This document shows positions 8,606 through 17,890 of a stretch of DNA of 64,000 bases, piece after piece. Source of the stretch: Pseudomonadota bacterium (GTDB lineage Bacteria; Pseudomonadota; Alphaproteobacteria; Rhizobiales; Devosiaceae); assembly GCA_023388175.1 (NCBI GenBank), contig JAEWGT010000015.1, forward strand, positions 124,001 to 188,000, in the 5' to 3' direction. Every line of letters begins with the position of its first letter. The first letter of the stretch is position 1. Made by a program: the position numbers and the translations under genes. The notes below the pieces were generated by a model. The model saw only the letters and a list, made by a program, of their open reading frames with translations. It did not search any database and had not been told where the DNA came from.

Positions 8606-10945
8606 ATGCCCTCATTTTCGCGCGGACTCGAAAAGGCCCTGCATCAGGCGATGAACCTGGCCCGGGAGCGTAACCATGAGTTCGCTACGCTCGAGCACCT
8701 CCTGCTGGCGCTGACCGACGACCGCGAGACGATCGCCGTGCTCACCGGCTGCGATGTCGATATCGACGCGCTCAAGAGCGACCTTGAAGATTTCATCAAT
8801 GAAGAACTGGACAGCCTCGTGGTCCAGAATGGCCAGGACGCGCGCCCGACCGCCGCGTTCCAGCGTGTCATCCAGCGCGCCGTCATCCATGTTCAATCGT
8901 CCGGCAGGGAAGAGGTCACGGGAGCCAATGTGCTCGTCGCCATCTTTGCCGAGCGGGAAAGCCACGCTGCCTATTTCCTCGAACAGCAGGACATGAGCCG
9001 GCTGGACGCTGTCAACTTCATCTCCCACGGCATCACCAAGTCCGGTCCCAGCGAAGAGCGCAAGGTGCGCGGCGCCGAGGACGGGGAGGGCGCTGCCGAA
9101 GGCGGGGCCGAAGGCAAGAAAAGCTCGGCGCTCGCCGATTTCTGCGTCAACCTCAATGAGAAGGCCAAGGCCGGAAAGGTCGATCCATTGATCGGCCGCG
9201 ATCTGGAGCTGCGCCGGACCATCCAGGTGCTGTGCCGCCGGTCCAAGAACAACCCGCTCTATGTCGGCGATGCCGGCGTCGGCAAGACCGCCATTGCCGA
9301 AGGTCTTGCCCGCAGAATAGTCGAGGGCGACGTTCCCGAAGTGCTCAAGGAAGCGGTGATCTATTCGCTCGACATGGGCTCGCTGCTCGCCGGTACCCGC
9401 TATCGCGGTGACTTCGAGGAACGCCTCAAGCAGGTGATGAAGGAACTCGAAAAGATGCCGCATGCGGTGCTCTTCATCGACGAAATTCACACCATGATCG
9501 GCGCCGGAGCGACTTCGGGCGGCGCGCTCGATGCGTCCAACCTGCTCAAGCCTGCTCTGGCGAGCGGGGCGATCCGCTGCATCGGCTCGACCACCTATAA
9601 GGAATATCGTCAGTTCTTTGAAAAAGACCGGGCCCTGGTCCGCCGCTTCCAGAAGATCGACGTCAACGAGCCTTCGGTGCCCGATGCCATCGAGATCGTG
9701 AAGGGCCTGCGGCCCTATTTCGAGGACTTCCACAAGATCAAGTACACGGACGACGCCCTCAAGGCTGCCGTGGAACTGAGCGCGCGCTACATCACCGACC
9801 GCAAGCTGCCCGACAAGGCCATCGATGTGATCGACGAGACCGGCGCCAGCCAGATGCTTGTGCCCGAAGACCAGCGCAAGAAGCTGATCGATGTGGAAGA
9901 TATCGAAACCACAATCGCCTCGATTGCGCGCATTCCGCCCAAGTCGGTCTCCAAGTCCGATGCCGAACTCCTGTCCGGGCTCGAACAGAGCCTGCGCACG
10001 GTGGTGTTCGGGCAGGACGATGCGATCACGGCGCTGTCCTCGGCGATCAAGCTGGCCCGGGCGGGCCTGCGCGAACCGGAAAAGCCGATTGGTTCCTATC
10101 TGTTTACGGGCCCGACCGGTGTCGGCAAGACGGAAGTCGCCAAGCAGCTGGCCGATACGCTCGGCGTCGAACTGCTGCGCTTCGACATGTCCGAATATAT
10201 GGAACGCCATACGATCAGCCGCCTGATCGGCGCGCCTCCGGGCTATGTCGGCTTCGATCAGGGTGGTCTTCTGACCGATGGTGTCGACCAGCATCCGCAT
10301 TGCGTGGTGCTGCTGGACGAAATCGAAAAGGCCCATCCGGACCTCTACAACATCCTGTTGCAGGTGATGGACCACGGCAAGCTGACCGATCACAACGGCA
10401 AGGCGGTCGATTTCCGCAATGTCATTCTGATCATGACGTCCAATGTCGGTGCATCCGAACTGGCCCGCTCGCCGATCGGTTTCGGTCGTAAGCGCGAAAA
10501 GGGTGACGATGAAGAGGCGATCAACCGCACCTTCTCGCCCGAATTCCGCAACCGTCTCGACGCCATCATCTCGTTTGCGCCGCTGCCGCGCGAAGTGGTG
10601 CGCCGTGTGGTCGAGAAGTTCGTGCTGCAGCTCGAAGGCCAGTTGGCCGAGCGCGGCGTCACGATCAACCTCACCCCGGAAGCCGCAGACTGGCTGGCCG
10701 AGCATGGCTATGACGAACGCATGGGTGCGCGCCCGCTGGGTCGCGTGATCCAGGAGCATGTCAAGAAACCACTGGCCGATCAGGTTCTGTTTGGCGAGCT
10801 GGTCAATGGCGGCAATGTCACGGTCGCGGTGATCGGCGAAGGGAGCGAGGCGAAGCTGGAACTGGTGGCGACGCCACCGCGCCCGGCCAAGCCGAAAGCC
10901 CTGCCGAGGCCGAAAAAGCCCAAGGCAACAGCGGACAAGAGCTGA
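8606..10945 (+). CDS. clpA: ATP-dependent Clp protease ATP-binding subunit ClpA
   Basis: A 779-residue AAA+ unfoldase that feeds proteins into ClpP. The N-domain (about 1-145) is the docking site for ClpS. The first ATPase domain has Walker A GDAGVGKT (221-228) and Walker B VLFIDEIHTM. The second has Walker A GPTGVGKT (502-509) and VVLLDEIEKAH. The middle region is short, as in ClpA rather than ClpB. The C-terminal 25 residues are Lys/Pro/Ala-rich. AGGA precedes the ATG, and a strong terminator follows. Confidence 0.97.
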   Translation: MPSFSRGLEKALHQAMNLARERNHEFATLEHLLLALTDDRETIAVLTGCDVDIDALKSDLEDFINEELDSLVVQNGQDARPTAAFQRVIQRAVIHVQSSGREEVTGANVLVAIFAERESHAAYFLEQQDMSRLDAVNFISHGITKSGPSEERKVRGAEDGEGAAEGGAEGKKSSALADFCVNLNEKAKAGKVDPLIGRDLELRRTIQVLCRRSKNNPLYVGDAGVGKTAIAEGLARRIVEGDVPEVLKEAVIYSLDMGSLLAGTRYRGDFEERLKQVMKELEKMPHAVLFIDEIHTMIGAGATSGGALDASNLLKPALASGAIRCIGSTTYKEYRQFFEKDRALVRRFQKIDVNEPSVPDAIEIVKGLRPYFEDFHKIKYTDDALKAAVELSARYITDRKLPDKAIDVIDETGASQMLVPEDQRKKLIDVEDIETTIASIARIPPKSVSKSDAELLSGLEQSLRTVVFGQDDAITALSSAIKLARAGLREPEKPIGSYLFTGPTGVGKTEVAKQLADTLGVELLRFDMSEYMERHTISRLIGAPPGYVGFDQGGLLTDGVDQHPHCVVLLDEIEKAHPDLYNILLQVMDHGKLTDHNGKAVDFRNVILIMTSNVGASELARSPIGFGRKREKGDDEEAINRTFSPEFRNRLDAIISFAPLPREVVRRVVEKFVLQLEGQLAERGVTINLTPEAADWLAEHGYDERMGARPLGRVIQEHVKKPLADQVLFGELVNGGNVTVAVIGEGSEAKLELVATPPRPAKPKALPRPKKPKATADKS

Positions 10946-10952
10946 AAATAGC

Positions 10953-10982
10953 AAAGGCCGGGGGGAGACCCCGGCCTTTTTT
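10953..10982 (+). terminator. Intrinsic terminator of clpS-clpA
   Basis: AAAGGCCGGGG pairs with CCCCGGCCTTT, with a short GGAGA loop, followed by a run of T. The stem starts seven bases after the clpA stop codon. Confidence 0.93.
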
Positions 10983-11078
10983 GCATCTGGTGGTGCAGGA
11001 TTTGTCGATCCTCGCCCGTTCCGCTCGTTGTCCGGGTGCAGGCTGCGCTGTCTGTCAGCCAAGTTGGAGATATCTCGA

Positions 11079-11441
11079 ATGCGCTATTTCATGGCCATTA
11101 TCCCGCCCGCCGACCTCAAGCCGGAAGATGTGACCCAGGACCTGATGGACGCCATGGGACCGTGGATGGAAAAGGCGGTTGCCGAGGGCAAGCTGATTTC
11201 GACCGGCGGCCTCAAGCCTGCCGATCAAGGCAAGCGTCTGACCGGCAAGGGCGGCACGGTCGTGACCGATGGGCCGTTCTCCGAAGCCAAGGAAGTGATC
11301 GGCGGCTATGCCATTCTTGAAGCGCCCGATCTGGCTGCCGCGAGCCAGCTGGCAAGCGAGTTCCTGCAATTGCATATCGACAACGGTATCGATGGGCTCG
11401 CGTTGGAACTGCGCGAGATCGAAGGCGGCGTGAATATCTGA
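11079..11441 (+). CDS. YCII-related (DGPF) domain protein
   Basis: A 120-residue cytoplasmic protein with the features of the DGPF/YCII-like family: MRYFMAIIPP at the start, TDGPFSEAKEVIGGYAIL in the middle and ELREI at the end. The family is a ferredoxin-like dimer of uncertain function, often near sigma factors or stress genes; none is seen here. The ATG is chosen for GGAG 10 bases upstream and agreement with the family N-terminus. It is an isolated gene between the clpA terminator and a convergent operon. Confidence 0.85.
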   Translation: MRYFMAIIPPADLKPEDVTQDLMDAMGPWMEKAVAEGKLISTGGLKPADQGKRLTGKGGTVVTDGPFSEAKEVIGGYAILEAPDLAAASQLASEFLQLHIDNGIDGLALELREIEGGVNI

Positions 11442-11475
11442 CCGCAGGCGGGCGGACGGCATGGCTACCAATCGC

Positions 11476-12117
11476 TCAAGCCTGCCGCGCCGCCCAAAGG
11501 TGGCCGAGGGTAAAAGCTGCATATGTTGCAACCGGAAGGGCCAGCGCATTGATGCCGGCCAGCTTGTAAAGCCAAGCGCCAAGCACCGCGCCGCCCAGAA
11601 GGCCGAACCAGATGACCAGATGCTGGAGCCATCGCAGCGGCGGCACCTTGCCCTGCATGGCGAGTGCCAGCTCCTGACCGGCGGTATAGAGCGTCCCGGT
11701 GACAAAAGTGGCGCCGAGCCGGACGGTGTTGCGCATGGGCAGGATGGCGTTCTGGGCGCCGGCCGAAGCGGCGAGCACCAGCATGGCAGTGGCGGCCGGA
11801 ACACCGAGCAGCACCATGGCCATGGTGGCAAGAACGCCCAGGAACACCGCGCCGCTGGCCAGTGCTGGACCCCAGCGCAGGCTTGAAAAGGCCAGAAAGG
11901 CGCCAATGGTCGAGCCGATGAAGAACAGCGCCACCAAAGACAGCGTGAAGCCGAAAACCGGCCATGCGCCCTCGATCAGGGCTGCACCGCCCTGCGTGGT
12001 ATTGCCGCTCATGAAGGAAACGAAATAGCCGCCCAGCTCGATGAAGCCGACGGCATCGACAAATCCGGCGGCGCCGGTGAGGATCATGCCGAATGCCAGG
12101 TGGCGGGCAGGGGCCAT
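11476..12117 (-). CDS. DUF1275 (YoaK-like) membrane protein
   Basis: A 213-residue inner-membrane protein with about six helices. The N-terminal GAAGFVDAVGF and YFVSFMSGNTTQ segments are hallmarks of DUF1275. The biochemical role of the family is unknown. It is the last gene of a leftward operon and starts two bases after the HIT gene stop. Confidence 0.88.
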   Translation of the reverse strand: MAPARHLAFGMILTGAAGFVDAVGFIELGGYFVSFMSGNTTQGGAALIEGAWPVFGFTLSLVALFFIGSTIGAFLAFSSLRWGPALASGAVFLGVLATMAMVLLGVPAATAMLVLAASAGAQNAILPMRNTVRLGATFVTGTLYTAGQELALAMQGKVPPLRWLQHLVIWFGLLGGAVLGAWLYKLAGINALALPVATYAAFTLGHLWAARQA

Positions 12118-12119
12118 GG

Positions 12120-12536
12120 CTAGAGTCGTGCCGCTATGTCTTTAGCCAGAGACGCCAGTTCCGCATCGTCGGCCTTGCCGCCGCCATGGGCGCCCAGTGC
12201 AACGCCTTCATAGGCGGGGATGATGTGGAAATGGAGGTGGAACACGGTCTGCCCCGCCGGCGCCTCGTTGAACTGGGCGAGGCGAATGCCATCGGCTTGG
12301 GTGGCGGTCTTGACCGCCGCGGCGACGCGCTGCACCAGCGGCATGATGGCCGAGAGCGCCGCCGGATCGGCATCAAGAAGGTTACGGGACGCGGCCTTGG
12401 GGATGATGAGCGTGTGGCCCTTCGATTGCGGGAAAATATCCATCATCACCAGTGCATTGTCGTCCTCATAGACCTTGTGGCAGGGCAGCTCGCCCCTGAG
12501 GATTTTTGCAAAGATATTGGTGGAATCGTAGGCCAT
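12120..12536 (-). CDS. HIT family protein (Hint-like nucleotide hydrolase)
   Basis: A 138-residue histidine-triad protein. The active-site motif HLHFHIIP (H-x-H-x-H) lies near residue 105, and FAKILRGELPCHKVYEDD is the typical N-terminus. Family members hydrolyse nucleoside phosphoramidates such as AMP-lysine, by established knowledge. It sits in the leftward operon between the acetyltransferase-like gene and DUF1275. Confidence 0.93.
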   Translation of the reverse strand: MAYDSTNIFAKILRGELPCHKVYEDDNALVMMDIFPQSKGHTLIIPKAASRNLLDADPAALSAIMPLVQRVAAAVKTATQADGIRLAQFNEAPAGQTVFHLHFHIIPAYEGVALGAHGGGKADDAELASLAKDIAARL

Positions 12537-12599
12537 GATGCGCTCCCTCTATTCCGTTCTGTGTACGGCCTTGCGCGGGCGATGTCATCCCGGCGTCGG

Positions 12600-13775
12600 C
12601 TACCGCTCCTGCCGCTCGCCCTTCCTGAAAGGCGTGAAATTTTCCAGAAGCGCCTGTTCGCGCTCGACGGCCGGGCGCTCGTTTTCGAGGTAGTCGGCGA
12701 CAGCATGGCGGAGGCCCGGATGGGCGATCCAATGCACCGAATGGGTGGTCACCGGCGCATAGCCGCGCGCCAGCTTGTGTTCGCCCTGTGCGCCGGCCTC
12801 TACCACGGCAAGCTTGTGGGCGATGGCATAGTCTATGGCCTGATAGTAGCAGACTTCGAAATGCAGGAACGGCACGTCCCGGATGGCGCCCCAGTTGCGG
12901 CCATAGAGCCGGTCGCGGCCACGAAAATTGATGGCGCCGGCAATGGGTGTTTCACCCTCATAGGCCAGCATCAGCACGACCCGGTCGGCCATATATTGGC
13001 CGAGCAGGGAAAAGAAGGTGCGGTTAAGGTAGGGGCGGCCCCATTTGCGCGCGCCGGTATCCTCATAGAAATCGAAGAAGGCGTCCCAGTGGCGCTCCTC
13101 GATGTCCGTGCCGGTCAGCCAGCGCACCGTAACGCCATCGGCCAGCGCGTCGCGGCGCTCGCGGCGGATGGTCTTGCGCTTGCGGGATGAAAGGGTATCC
13201 AGAAAGTCGTCGAAACCAGCAAAACCCTGATTGTGCCAGTGGAACTGGGTATCCATGCGGCGCAGCCAGTCAATGGACCCGGCGAGCTCGGCTTCGGCCT
13301 CGGGCACAAAGGTCAGGTGAACCGAGGACGCATTGAGCCGTCCAGCCAGTTGCTGTGCTGTTTGCAGTAGCGCGGCCTGCACTTCGAGCGAGCCGGAGGG
13401 CACCAGCAGCTTGGGCGCGGTCGCCGGGGTGAAGGGCACCGAGCCCTGCAGTTTCGGATAGTAATGGCCGCCCGCACGCTCCAGCGCATTGGCCCAGCCG
13501 TGGTCGAACACATACTCGCCCATGGAATGGGATTTGAGGAAGAGCGGCAGCAGGCCCACCGCCTTGCCGGCGGCGTCCTGCAGCAGAATATGCTGCGGCT
13601 GCCAGCCGGTTTCAGGACCCGCGCAGCCGCATTCCTCCAGCGCCCGGAAAAAGGCGTGATCGAGAAAGGGATTGTCGGCGCGGCCATCCGTCGAGGGCAC
13701 GAGGCTGTTCCAGGCCTCGGGCGAGATCGAGGCCGTGGACGGGTGGATAATTGCCGTAAAGCCGTTGTCGGGCAC
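12600..13775 (-). CDS. FemAB/GNAT-like acyltransferase (DUF482, COG3146)
   Basis: A 391-residue cytoplasmic protein of the DUF482 family, which adopts the GNAT fold seen in Fem peptidyltransferases. Recognisable segments are NPFLDHAFFRALEE, LPLFLKSHSMGEYVFDHGWA and AGAQGEHKLARGY near the C-terminus. Its substrate is unknown; annotations of peptidoglycan synthesis for this family are inference. It is 63 bases upstream of the HIT gene and 68 bases downstream of ridA on the same strand. Confidence 0.88.
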   Translation of the reverse strand: MPDNGFTAIIHPSTASISPEAWNSLVPSTDGRADNPFLDHAFFRALEECGCAGPETGWQPQHILLQDAAGKAVGLLPLFLKSHSMGEYVFDHGWANALERAGGHYYPKLQGSVPFTPATAPKLLVPSGSLEVQAALLQTAQQLAGRLNASSVHLTFVPEAEAELAGSIDWLRRMDTQFHWHNQGFAGFDDFLDTLSSRKRKTIRRERRDALADGVTVRWLTGTDIEERHWDAFFDFYEDTGARKWGRPYLNRTFFSLLGQYMADRVVLMLAYEGETPIAGAINFRGRDRLYGRNWGAIRDVPFLHFEVCYYQAIDYAIAHKLAVVEAGAQGEHKLARGYAPVTTHSVHWIAHPGLRHAVADYLENERPAVEREQALLENFTPFRKGERQER

Positions 13776-13843
13776 TGTGAAGGGAAGCCTTGAGGATGGA
13801 CAGCATCGATATGGGGGCCCGAAGCCCCCAGATCAACCTGGCA

Positions 13844-14302
13844 TCAGACCTCGATCACCGCGTCGATTTCCACGGCGGCGCCCAGCGGCAGGGCGGCGAC
13901 GCCGAACGCGGCGCGGGCATGCTTGCCCTTGTCGCCCAGCACGCCGACGAACAGGTTCGAGGCGCCATTGGCCACCAGATGCTGCTCGAAAAACTCGGGC
14001 GTGGACGCCACCAGCACAGTGAGCTTGAGCACCTGCTTGATCTCGTGCAGCGGCACGCCGGCCATATGGACGACCTGGGCCATGATATTGACCGCGCAGA
14101 GTTCGGCGGCATTGCCACCCTGAACGACATTCATGTTGTCGCCCAGCCGGCCCTGCACCACGCCGCTTTCGTCGCTCGAAATCTGCCCGGAGATATAGAC
14201 GAGATTGCCCGAGCGGGTGACGGGCACATAGCTGGCCACCGGCGCCTTGGGGGCGGGGAGTTCATAGCCATATTCGCGGAGCTTTTCGATCGGATCGGTC
14301 AT
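13844..14302 (-). CDS. RidA family enamine/imine deaminase
   Basis: A 152-residue member of the RidA/YjgF/UK114 superfamily, which hydrolyses reactive 2-aminoacrylate and related enamines. The SGNLVYISGQI and VVQGRLGDNMN segments fit the fold. At about 150 residues it matches the longer YjgF-like subfamily with a DPIEKLREYGYELP N-terminus rather than canonical RidA, and I do not see the arginine in the usual C-terminal context, so the reaction is uncertain. Its ATG overlaps the dinB stop by four bases. Confidence 0.85.
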   Translation of the reverse strand: MTDPIEKLREYGYELPAPKAPVASYVPVTRSGNLVYISGQISSDESGVVQGRLGDNMNVVQGGNAAELCAVNIMAQVVHMAGVPLHEIKQVLKLTVLVASTPEFFEQHLVANGASNLFVGVLGDKGKHARAAFGVAALPLGAAVEIDAVIEV

Positions 14303-15627
14303 CTGGTCTTGCCTTCGAGGTCTTCTGCTTCTTCTTCGGAAACCGGCGCGGTATCGGGCCGGGATGTATAGAGCTTGCCGCGGACGACGGCGCCGCGTCC
14401 AAAACGGGTGCGGACCCGGTCCATTGCCCGTTCCGCCGCCGCCTTGCGTGCCACCAGCGGCTCCAGCAGATCCACGGGGTCGGACCCGTCTGCCGCCTCA
14501 ATGCCCGAAACGCCAATGCCGATCAGCCGGAACGAGGTGCCATCGACCTCGCGCTGCAACAGGCTCATGCCGGTTTCGTATAACACATTGGCAAGCTGTG
14601 TCGGCATCATCAGGTGTCGGGCGCGCGTGCGCAACTTAAATCCGGCCGTCTTGAGCTTCAGCGTCACCGTGTCGCCCACGACATTCTTCGATTTGAGCCG
14701 CTCCGACAGGCGTTCCGAGCATTTCAGAAGCTCGGTGGACAATTCTTCGAGACTTGAATGGTCGCGGTTGAAGGTGGTTTCCGACGAAATGGTCTTCATC
14801 TCCCCGTCAAGGGAAACCCGCCGGCTGTCCTGGCCCTGCGCCAGCCGCGCCAGCCGCGCGCCCGATTCGCCATAAAGCTTCATCAGCCTTGTGGGGTCTT
14901 CCTGCTGGAGCTGGCCAATGGTGTGATAGCCGTCCTTTTTCAGGCTCTCGGAAAAGACCTTGCCGACGCCGTAAATCAGGTTGATCGGCTTGGGTGCGAG
15001 GAAGGCGAGGGTCTCGGCCTGTCCGATCACCGCGAAGCCGCGCGGCTTGTCGAGATCCGAGGCGACCTTGGCGAGAAACTTGTTGTGGCTGAGCCCGACA
15101 GAGATGGTGACGCCCACCTCCTGGGCAATGGTGCGGGCAAAGCGGGCAAGGGTCAGGGCAGGGGGCGACTTGTGGACTTTCTCGGTGCCGGTCAGGTCCA
15201 GAAACGCCTCATCGATGGAGATCGGCTCGACCAGCGGCGTCAGCGCATCCATATGCCTGCGGATCATGCGGCTGACTTCGACATATTTGGCCATGTTCGG
15301 CTTGATGATCACCGCATCGGGACAGAGCTCGCGGGCCTTGAACATCGGCATGGCCGAGCGCACGCCGGATTGGCGCGCGATATAACAGCAGGTCGAGACG
15401 ACGCCCCGCACGCCGCCGCCAATGATCAGCGGCTTGTCGATCAGCGAGGGATCGTCCCGCTTTTCGACCGAGGCATAGAAGGCGTCGCAGTCGACATGGG
15501 CTATGGAGAGCGAGAAAAGCTCGGCATGGCTGCGCAGGCGCGGCGACCCGCAGGCCGGGCAGCGGTTGGGTGCCGCCGCACTTCTGCCGTTGGTCAGGCA
15601 ATCCCGACAGAGCCAGTCAGCGCCCAT
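14299..15627 (-). CDS. dinB: DNA polymerase IV (Y family) with N-terminal zinc-ribbon-like extension
   Basis: A 442-residue error-prone polymerase that copies past damaged bases. The catalytic carboxylates are in HVDCDAFYASVEKRDDPS and SIDEAFLDLTG. Fingers, thumb and little-finger domains follow to the end. Residues 1-35 precede the usual start and hold two Cys-x2-Cys pairs (C7/C10 and C23/C26), like a small zinc ribbon. No GTTC-N7-GTTC LexA box of the alphaproteobacterial type is visible upstream. It begins right after DUF3572 and overlaps ridA. Confidence 0.95.
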   Translation of the reverse strand: MGADWLCRDCLTNGRSAAAPNRCPACGSPRLRSHAELFSLSIAHVDCDAFYASVEKRDDPSLIDKPLIIGGGVRGVVSTCCYIARQSGVRSAMPMFKARELCPDAVIIKPNMAKYVEVSRMIRRHMDALTPLVEPISIDEAFLDLTGTEKVHKSPPALTLARFARTIAQEVGVTISVGLSHNKFLAKVASDLDKPRGFAVIGQAETLAFLAPKPINLIYGVGKVFSESLKKDGYHTIGQLQQEDPTRLMKLYGESGARLARLAQGQDSRRVSLDGEMKTISSETTFNRDHSSLEELSTELLKCSERLSERLKSKNVVGDTVTLKLKTAGFKLRTRARHLMMPTQLANVLYETGMSLLQREVDGTSFRLIGIGVSGIEAADGSDPVDLLEPLVARKAAAERAMDRVRTRFGRGAVVRGKLYTSRPDTAPVSEEEAEDLEGKTR

Positions 15628-15918
15628 TCATTCCACCCGGTTAAGCCGGTGCCAGACGCGCATGAAGGATTCCGGCGAAAAACCGCCATTGGCGCAGAGG
15701 GCAAGCAGAATCGCTTCGTTTGAGGCAAAGTAGTCGATAAGGCCGTGTTGCAGGCGCTCGCTGCCGACCGCGGCACGCAGGCTCTGCGGATCGAGCCCGG
15801 CATGCTGCATGAAGGCCAGAAGCTCCTCGGGATTTTCCGCGAGATAGCCCAGGCAGGCATCGGCAAGTGCGGAGACATCCGGCGCGGCGCGGTCGGAGAG
15901 GGGCAAGACGGGCCTCAT
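15628..15918 (-). CDS. DUF3572 family protein
   Basis: A 96-residue, mostly helical, acidic protein of a family found in alphaproteobacteria (ALADACLGYLAENPEELLAFM, then LIDYFASNEAILLALC). No function is known. It is the first gene of the leftward operon with dinB, whose start follows immediately, and is divergent from divK. Confidence 0.78.
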   Translation of the reverse strand: MRPVLPLSDRAAPDVSALADACLGYLAENPEELLAFMQHAGLDPQSLRAAVGSERLQHGLIDYFASNEAILLALCANGGFSPESFMRVWHRLNRVE

Positions 15919-16008
15919 TTGATGTTTTGTAACGGTTTTGATGCTAGCCGAAATAGCTGAAGAAGCGAAGGACCGTGCATCAACGGGCCGGCGTCAAGCG
16001 AGGGAAAA

Positions 16009-16380
16009 ATGCCCAAGACTGTGATGATCGTGGAAGACAATGAGCTGAACATGAAGCTCTTCAACGATCTCCTGGAATCGCGCGGATATTCAGTGATCCA
16101 GACCCGCAACGGCATGGAAGCACTGGATCTGGCGCGCGCCCATATGCCCGACCTGATCCTGATGGATATTCAGCTGCCCGAAGTCTCGGGCCTTGTGGTC
16201 ACCAAATGGCTCAAGGACGATGAGCAACTGGCCCATATTCCGGTGATCGCGGTGACGGCGTTCGCCATGAAGGGCGATGAAGAACGGATTTTGCAGGGCG
16301 GCTGCGAGGGATACATCTCCAAGCCAATCTCGGTATCTCACTTTCTGGAAACCATTGCCCATTATATTGGGCCAGCCTGA
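16009..16380 (+). CDS. divK: Single-domain response regulator DivK
   Basis: A 123-residue receiver domain without an output domain. The phospho-acceptor is D53 in LILMDIQLPE; the acidic pair E9-D10, a Thr in AVTAFAM and Lys in YISKPIS complete the site. In Caulobacter and rhizobia DivK links the kinases PleC and DivJ to CtrA control of the cell cycle, by established knowledge. The adjacent pleD gene strongly supports the assignment. Confidence 0.95.
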   Translation: MPKTVMIVEDNELNMKLFNDLLESRGYSVIQTRNGMEALDLARAHMPDLILMDIQLPEVSGLVVTKWLKDDEQLAHIPVIAVTAFAMKGDEERILQGGCEGYISKPISVSHFLETIAHYIGPA

Positions 16381-16471
16381 ATAGATCGTCGTGACGAGCG
16401 GCGGACTTCTGGCGGGTTGAACGTCGGCGTGAACATGCCGGTGGGCCGGTGCGTTTTTCCGGGGTAGTGTT

Positions 16472-17842
16472 GTGACCGCGCGTGTTCTTATCGTCGATGA
16501 CATTCCGACCAATGTCCGTTTGCTCGAAGCGCGGCTGACCGCCGAATATTATGAAGTGCTGACGGCCAATTCCGGTGCCGAGGCCATCGCCATCTGCCAG
16601 AGCCAGGAAGTCGACATCGTCCTGCTCGACGTGATGATGCCTGAAATGGACGGCTTTGAAGTGTGCCGGCGGCTCAAGGCCGACCCGCATACCCACCATA
16701 TTCCGGTCCTGATGGTGACGGCCCTGGATCAGCCTTCGGACAGGGTGCAGGGGCTTGAAGCGGGTGCCGATGACTTCCTGACCAAGCCGGTGGATGACAC
16801 CCAGCTCATGGCGCGCGTCAAAAGCCTGGTGCGCCTGAAGTCACTGACTGACGAGCTGCGCGCGCGCGCGGCCACCAGCCAACAGATCGCCAGCGAAGAT
16901 GCCTTGCGCCTCATGGATTCCATTTCGGCCAGCGGCGGTTCGGTTCTGATCATCGATACCGACCTCCGGCACGCTGAGCGGATCCGGAATTTTCTGGTGC
17001 CCGAGCATCAGGTCGATATTCTGACCGAGCCGGCGGATGCGGTTTTCCAGGTCAGCGGCGCCAGTTATGAGCTGGCTCTGGTGAGCATGAGCCTCGGCGA
17101 TTTCGATCCGCTGCGGGTCTGTTCGCAGGTGCGCACCGTCGAGCACACACGCAATCTGCCGATCATCCTGATGGCCGACCCCGCCGACAAGCCGCGCGTG
17201 GTGCGGGCACTCGATCTTGGCATCAACGATTTTATCCACCGTCCGGTGGAGCGCAACGAATTGATGGCGCGGGTGCGCACGCAGGTCAGGCGGCATCGCT
17301 ACGCGCTGGAGCTGCGCCAGAGCGTCAACAATACGCTGGCCATGGCCGTCACCGACGCGCTGACTGGGCTTTACAACCGGCGCTACTTCGAGCGCCATCT
17401 CAGCATCATGTTGAGCAAGGCGCAGGAGCAGCAACGCGATCTGGCGCTGATGATCCTCGACATGGACCACTTCAAGGCCGTCAACGACACCTATGGCCAC
17501 GATATCGGCGATGCCGTCCTGCGCGAGTTTTCGGCGCGGCTACGGCGCAATATTCGCGGGGTGGACCTTGCCTGCCGCTTTGGCGGCGAGGAATTTGTGG
17601 TGCTCATGCCCGACACCGATTTCACCCACGCCGAGGCCGTCGCCGAGCGCGTCCGGGAATCCATCAGCGAAAAATTCTTCGATGTTGGCGCGGCACGACC
17701 GCTGGCGGTGACGGTGTCGGTGGGCGTGTCGCTCAATGACAGCCTGACCGACACGCCCGAGGGCATGATCAAGCGGGCCGACGTTGCTCTTTACCGCGCC
17801 AAGAGAGAAGGCCGGAACAGGGTTATCTTCGACGCCGCATGA
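16472..17842 (+). CDS. pleD: Diguanylate cyclase response regulator PleD
   Basis: A 456-residue protein with a receiver domain (D53 in VLLDVMMPE), a second degenerate receiver (about 150-275) and a GGDEF-type domain. The active site reads GGEEF (371-375), and the inhibitory RxxD site is RGVD (362-365), five residues upstream, so feedback inhibition by c-di-GMP is expected. It makes c-di-GMP during the swarmer-to-stalked or polar transition in relatives. The start is GTG at 16472. It follows divK by 91 bases. Confidence 0.95.
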   Translation: MTARVLIVDDIPTNVRLLEARLTAEYYEVLTANSGAEAIAICQSQEVDIVLLDVMMPEMDGFEVCRRLKADPHTHHIPVLMVTALDQPSDRVQGLEAGADDFLTKPVDDTQLMARVKSLVRLKSLTDELRARAATSQQIASEDALRLMDSISASGGSVLIIDTDLRHAERIRNFLVPEHQVDILTEPADAVFQVSGASYELALVSMSLGDFDPLRVCSQVRTVEHTRNLPIILMADPADKPRVVRALDLGINDFIHRPVERNELMARVRTQVRRHRYALELRQSVNNTLAMAVTDALTGLYNRRYFERHLSIMLSKAQEQQRDLALMILDMDHFKAVNDTYGHDIGDAVLREFSARLRRNIRGVDLACRFGGEEFVVLMPDTDFTHAEAVAERVRESISEKFFDVGAARPLAVTVSVGVSLNDSLTDTPEGMIKRADVALYRAKREGRNRVIFDAA

Positions 17843-17875
17843 CTATTCGATGCAATCCGGCGCATTAGGGTTATT

Positions 17876-17884
17876 TGTTATAAT
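17876..17884 (+). promoter_or_regulatory. Extended -10 promoter element in the pleD-rpmG gap
   Basis: TGTTATAAT gives a perfect TATAAT at 17879-17884 with the TGn extension. It sits in an AT-rich island 34 bases after the pleD stop. No good -35 is seen, as is usual for extended -10 promoters. It points to the structured region that follows. Confidence 0.5.
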
Positions 17885-17890
17885 TAATAA

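Noticed and set aside
15919..16008. SOS (LexA) box in front of the DUF3572-dinB operon
   Set aside because: No GTTC-N7-GTTC or similar alphaproteobacterial LexA site could be found.
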